DNA of 33,920 bases from Alphaproteobacteria bacterium (GTDB lineage: Bacteria; Pseudomonadota; Alphaproteobacteria; GCA-2731375), in assembly GCA_030747035.1 (NCBI GenBank), contig JASLLM010000018.1:1-33920 (forward strand), given 5' to 3'. This document shows, in pieces, positions 32,260 through 33,920 of this stretch. The notes beneath the pieces are model-generated. The model saw only the letters and a list, made by a program, of their open reading frames with translations. It searched no databases and was not told where the DNA came from. The position numbers and the translations under genes are program-made. How positions within the stretch are numbered: the stretch's first letter is position 1; each line of letters opens with the position of its first letter.

Positions 32260-32735
32260 CCTGGTTCCCCTCAATCCCCCGATCCGCGATCCCGGCTCCC
32301 ATTCGCGACGTCCTCGCGCAATGTTAGCCAATCGCGTGTCAATCTTATAGTTAAAATGTGACCTTTGGGTTAACCGTCTTGGCTCGGAAAAATTAGTTTA
32401 CCATGTTCGCCACCGTCCGGGGAGACGTCTACATAGCGCCGGCATGGCCCGAAATCAGGAAAAATGCTCCTTGGCGAGGTGAAACTTCGCCGCATACATG
32501 GATGGGCCCCACTGTCGCTGCCGGAGAGGAGGGGGCATTGCTATTTGCGACGCGTGGGGCCCTAGATGCCTGATATATGGGCATCATCCAGCTTGGCGCC
32601 GTCGGTCCTCGGCATGGCACCAGGCTGGAATTGGTCATAATATGGGGTTGATTTGGCCAAAATAAAAGGGTGTTCATGCCGAAAATTTGTCAATTGATCG
32701 TGATGGCGGGCGATATGCTGTAGCGTTGTTCCGGC
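32260..32735. other. 476-bp fnr-GNAT intergenic region
   Basis: I see no convincing gene here; the open frames on the minus strand have a composition unlike protein. On the minus strand TTAACC (32373-32368) and TATAAG (32349-32344), 18 bp apart, form a weak candidate fnr promoter with a leader of about 75 nt. TTGATCGTGATGG near 32694 resembles only half of an FNR site. The remainder shows no clear hairpin or repeat. Confidence 0.35.
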
Positions 32736-33293
32736 ATGGTAATTGAGCTCACAACCCCCCGGCTTAGGCTGCGTCCATTGGTCGCGGGCGATCAAGCCGT
32801 CATAACCGCATTGTTCGCCGATGACGCGGTTCGGCGGCATTTGGCACTGGGAAGCTTGAGCGACCAGGGCGCCGCCAATTTCGCCGCCAGTTTCATTGCC
32901 TCCAGCCATGACGAGTGGCGGGACGGCGGTAGCGGTGCCTTGGCCGTCGTAGCTACGGAGAACAGCCGCCGCGGTGACCCAACCGAGCCAAGCCCGGCCA
33001 TCGGCTATTGCGGCCTGCGCCTGCTGCCGGATCGGATCAGCGCCGTCGAACTGCTCTATGCCCTGCTGCCGGCGCGTTGGGGCCAGGGCTTGGCGACGGA
33101 GGCGGCCGGGGCGGTACTGCGATGGGGCTTCGCCAATTTGCCGGTACGCGAGATTCAGGCTTTTACCCGCTCGGAGCACGCCGCCTCACGCCGGGTCATG
33201 GAGAAACTTGGCATGGGTTATCTCGGCGAGACCGACCGCTACTATGGCGAAACCCTGGCCGCCTACAGCCTGCCGCGTCCGCCGGAAGATTAA
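32736..33293 (+). CDS. GNAT family N-acetyltransferase, RimJ/RimL-like
   Basis: This acetyl-CoA-dependent acetyltransferase has 185 residues. The start TPRLRLRPL (7-15) and the end of the fold ASRRVMEKLGM (150-160) are typical of the RimJ/RimL-type subgroup that acetylates protein N-termini, ribosomal proteins or small amines. The acetyl-CoA-binding motif is about 113-125 (ARWGQGLATEAAG). The substrate is unknown. No Shine-Dalgarno precedes the ATG at 32736, but the N-terminus aligns well with the family. A mosaic palindromic repeat begins 12 bp after its stop. Confidence 0.88.
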   Translation: MVIELTTPRLRLRPLVAGDQAVITALFADDAVRRHLALGSLSDQGAANFAASFIASSHDEWRDGGSGALAVVATENSRRGDPTEPSPAIGYCGLRLLPDRISAVELLYALLPARWGQGLATEAAGAVLRWGFANLPVREIQAFTRSEHAASRRVMEKLGMGYLGETDRYYGETLAAYSLPRPPED

Positions 33294-33304
33294 GGGAAAT
33301 AGAC

Positions 33305-33401
33305 CTAGAGCAACCCGCATTCAATTGAATGCGGATAAGTTGCTCTATTCTAAAGGATTTAGCGCATGGGTTCGGGTTTGGTTAAACCCGACATGCGCTA
33401 G
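33305..33401. repeat. RIME-like mosaic palindromic repeat, copy 2
   Basis: The 97-bp element starts with CTAGAGCA and ends with GCGCTAG. Hairpin 1 has AGAGCAAC (33307-33314) pairing with GTTGCTCT (33339-33346) around the perfect palindrome CCGCATTCAATTGAATGCGG (33315-33334). Hairpin 2 has TAGCGCATG (33360-33368) pairing with CATGCGCTA (33392-33400), with an inner TCGGGTTT/AAACCCGA stem (33372-33379, 33384-33391). The outer boundary and first arm match copy 1 at 5239-5343, but the inner stems differ. The final TAG/CTA forms the stop of the convergent amidotransferase gene. Confidence 0.8.
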
Positions 33402-33920
33402 TCGCTGCCGGCCATGGCAAGGGGCGGCGGCGTGATTTGCGCCTGCAGCGGCGCCAGCCAATGGCGGAAAAAGCGCCGGGACCAGTTTTCGATCTGGTCG
33501 TTATGGGCGGCATGGCCGGCATGTTGGCGGTCCCGTGACTGCGCGCCGGGCAGGACCATGCGGTGGGCCGCCATGGTACTCCAGCGCAGCAGCATTTCGC
33601 CGGTCACGTCGGGATGAAACTGCACCCCATAAAGATTGCCGGTGCGAAAGGCCTGATTGGGAAACAATTCGCTGCCGGCCAGATGCTCAACCCCGCTGGG
33701 CAGGGTGAAGCCCTCGCTATGCCATTGATAGAAATAGTTGTCTTCCTCGAACAACTCACTGCCGTCCGGGCCTGGCGTGACCTTGTAAAAGCCGATCTCG
33801 TGAAAGCCCTCCGGGTGGCCGCCCACGGTGCCGCCCAGATAGCGGGCCAGCATTTGCGCACCCAGGCATATTCCCAAAAACGGCTTATCCGCGCGCAAGG
33901 GAACCTCCAGCCAGTCCATT
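33398..33920 (-). CDS. class I glutamine amidotransferase domain protein, N-terminus outside the window
   Basis: This is a partial gene; the 174 residues seen are the C-terminal part. The catalytic Cys lies in FLGICLGAQML and the catalytic His in GVQFHPDVTGEML, the class I (GATase1) pattern, which releases ammonia from glutamine. WHSEGFTLPSGVEHLAGSE is typical of stand-alone GMP-synthase-like amidotransferases, not of GuaA itself, because the protein ends soon after the domain. The final residues are GSD, and the TAG stop (33400-33398) is the last part of a mosaic palindrome. The acceptor substrate is unknown. Confidence 0.88.
   Translation of the reverse strand, partial: MDWLEVPLRADKPFLGICLGAQMLARYLGGTVGGHPEGFHEIGFYKVTPGPDGSELFEEDNYFYQWHSEGFTLPSGVEHLAGSELFPNQAFRTGNLYGVQFHPDVTGEMLLRWSTMAAHRMVLPGAQSRDRQHAGHAAHNDQIENWSRRFFRHWLAPLQAQITPPPLAMAGSD

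Noticed and set aside
32690-32706. TTGATCGTGATGG as an FNR box upstream of the GNAT gene
   Set aside because: Only the first half-site and two bases of the second match the consensus.
32429-33179. Minus-strand open frames around the GNAT gene and its upstream region
   Set aside because: One is a shadow of the GNAT gene; the other (32429-32677) has no start signal and a Ser/Pro/Ala-rich composition without motif.
1-33920. tRNA, rRNA, CRISPR arrays, transposase or prophage genes
   Set aside because: No cloverleaf, rRNA segment, regularly spaced repeat array, transposase motif or phage protein was recognised in the window.

Overview
The window looks like a stretch of chromosome from a free-living alphaproteobacterium, most likely Rhodospirillales or a related order. 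The evidence is high G+C, an Irr-type Fur regulator divergent from fabA-fabB-fabI, a ChvG/ChvI two-component system close to pckA, an alphaproteobacterial type of Irr-box DNA site, and mosaic palindromic intergenic repeats like those of alphaproteobacteria. Genes are tightly packed on both strands, several convergent pairs overlap at their 3' ends, and no tRNA, rRNA, CRISPR array, phage gene or transposase gene was seen.

Layout. 1-3.7 kb: a Ser/Thr-rich repeat lipoprotein (-), glyoxalase I (+), a luciferase-like oxidoreductase (-), a dienelactone hydrolase (+) and a secreted DUF302 protein (+). 3.7-12 kb: a Pit phosphate transporter (-), a mosaic palindromic repeat, PEP carboxykinase (-), a HugZ-like flavin-fold protein (-), a MATE exporter (+) and ChvI-ChvG (+). 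12-15.1 kb: a three-gene unit on the minus strand, acyl-CoA dehydrogenase, HAD hydrolase and MFS transporter, possibly a small uptake and catabolic pathway. 15.2-17.7 kb: an atypical thymidylate kinase, two tandem Lin0512-family proteins, a glutathione transferase-like protein and a small acidic protein with a CxxC motif.

17.8-22.0 kb: a ubiT-ubiU-ubiV-ubiD operon (-), which encodes the oxygen-independent ubiquinone hydroxylation proteins together with the UbiD decarboxylase. An FNR-type oxygen sensor lies about 10 kb away (31.5 kb), so the organism probably respires both with and without oxygen. 22.2-23.5 kb: an amidase and a 28-bp perfect inverted repeat.

23.5-26.7 kb is the most interesting part. 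DUF3501, a two-[4Fe-4S] plus two-CCG-domain oxidoreductase, a rubredoxin-less rubrerythrin and irr all lie on the minus strand. A perfect Irr-type box sits just upstream of the Fe-S/DUF3501 pair, and a near-perfect one sits just upstream of a good promoter for rubrerythrin. I infer an iron- and peroxide-responsive redox module in which the Fe-S protein and DUF3501 may serve rubrerythrin. 27.0-31.5 kb: fabA-fabB-fabI (anaerobic-type unsaturated fatty acid synthesis) followed closely by a periplasmic gamma-glutamyltransferase. 31.5-33.9 kb: FNR, a GNAT acetyltransferase, a second mosaic palindromic repeat and a class I glutamine amidotransferase cut by the window edge; the repeat supplies its stop codon.
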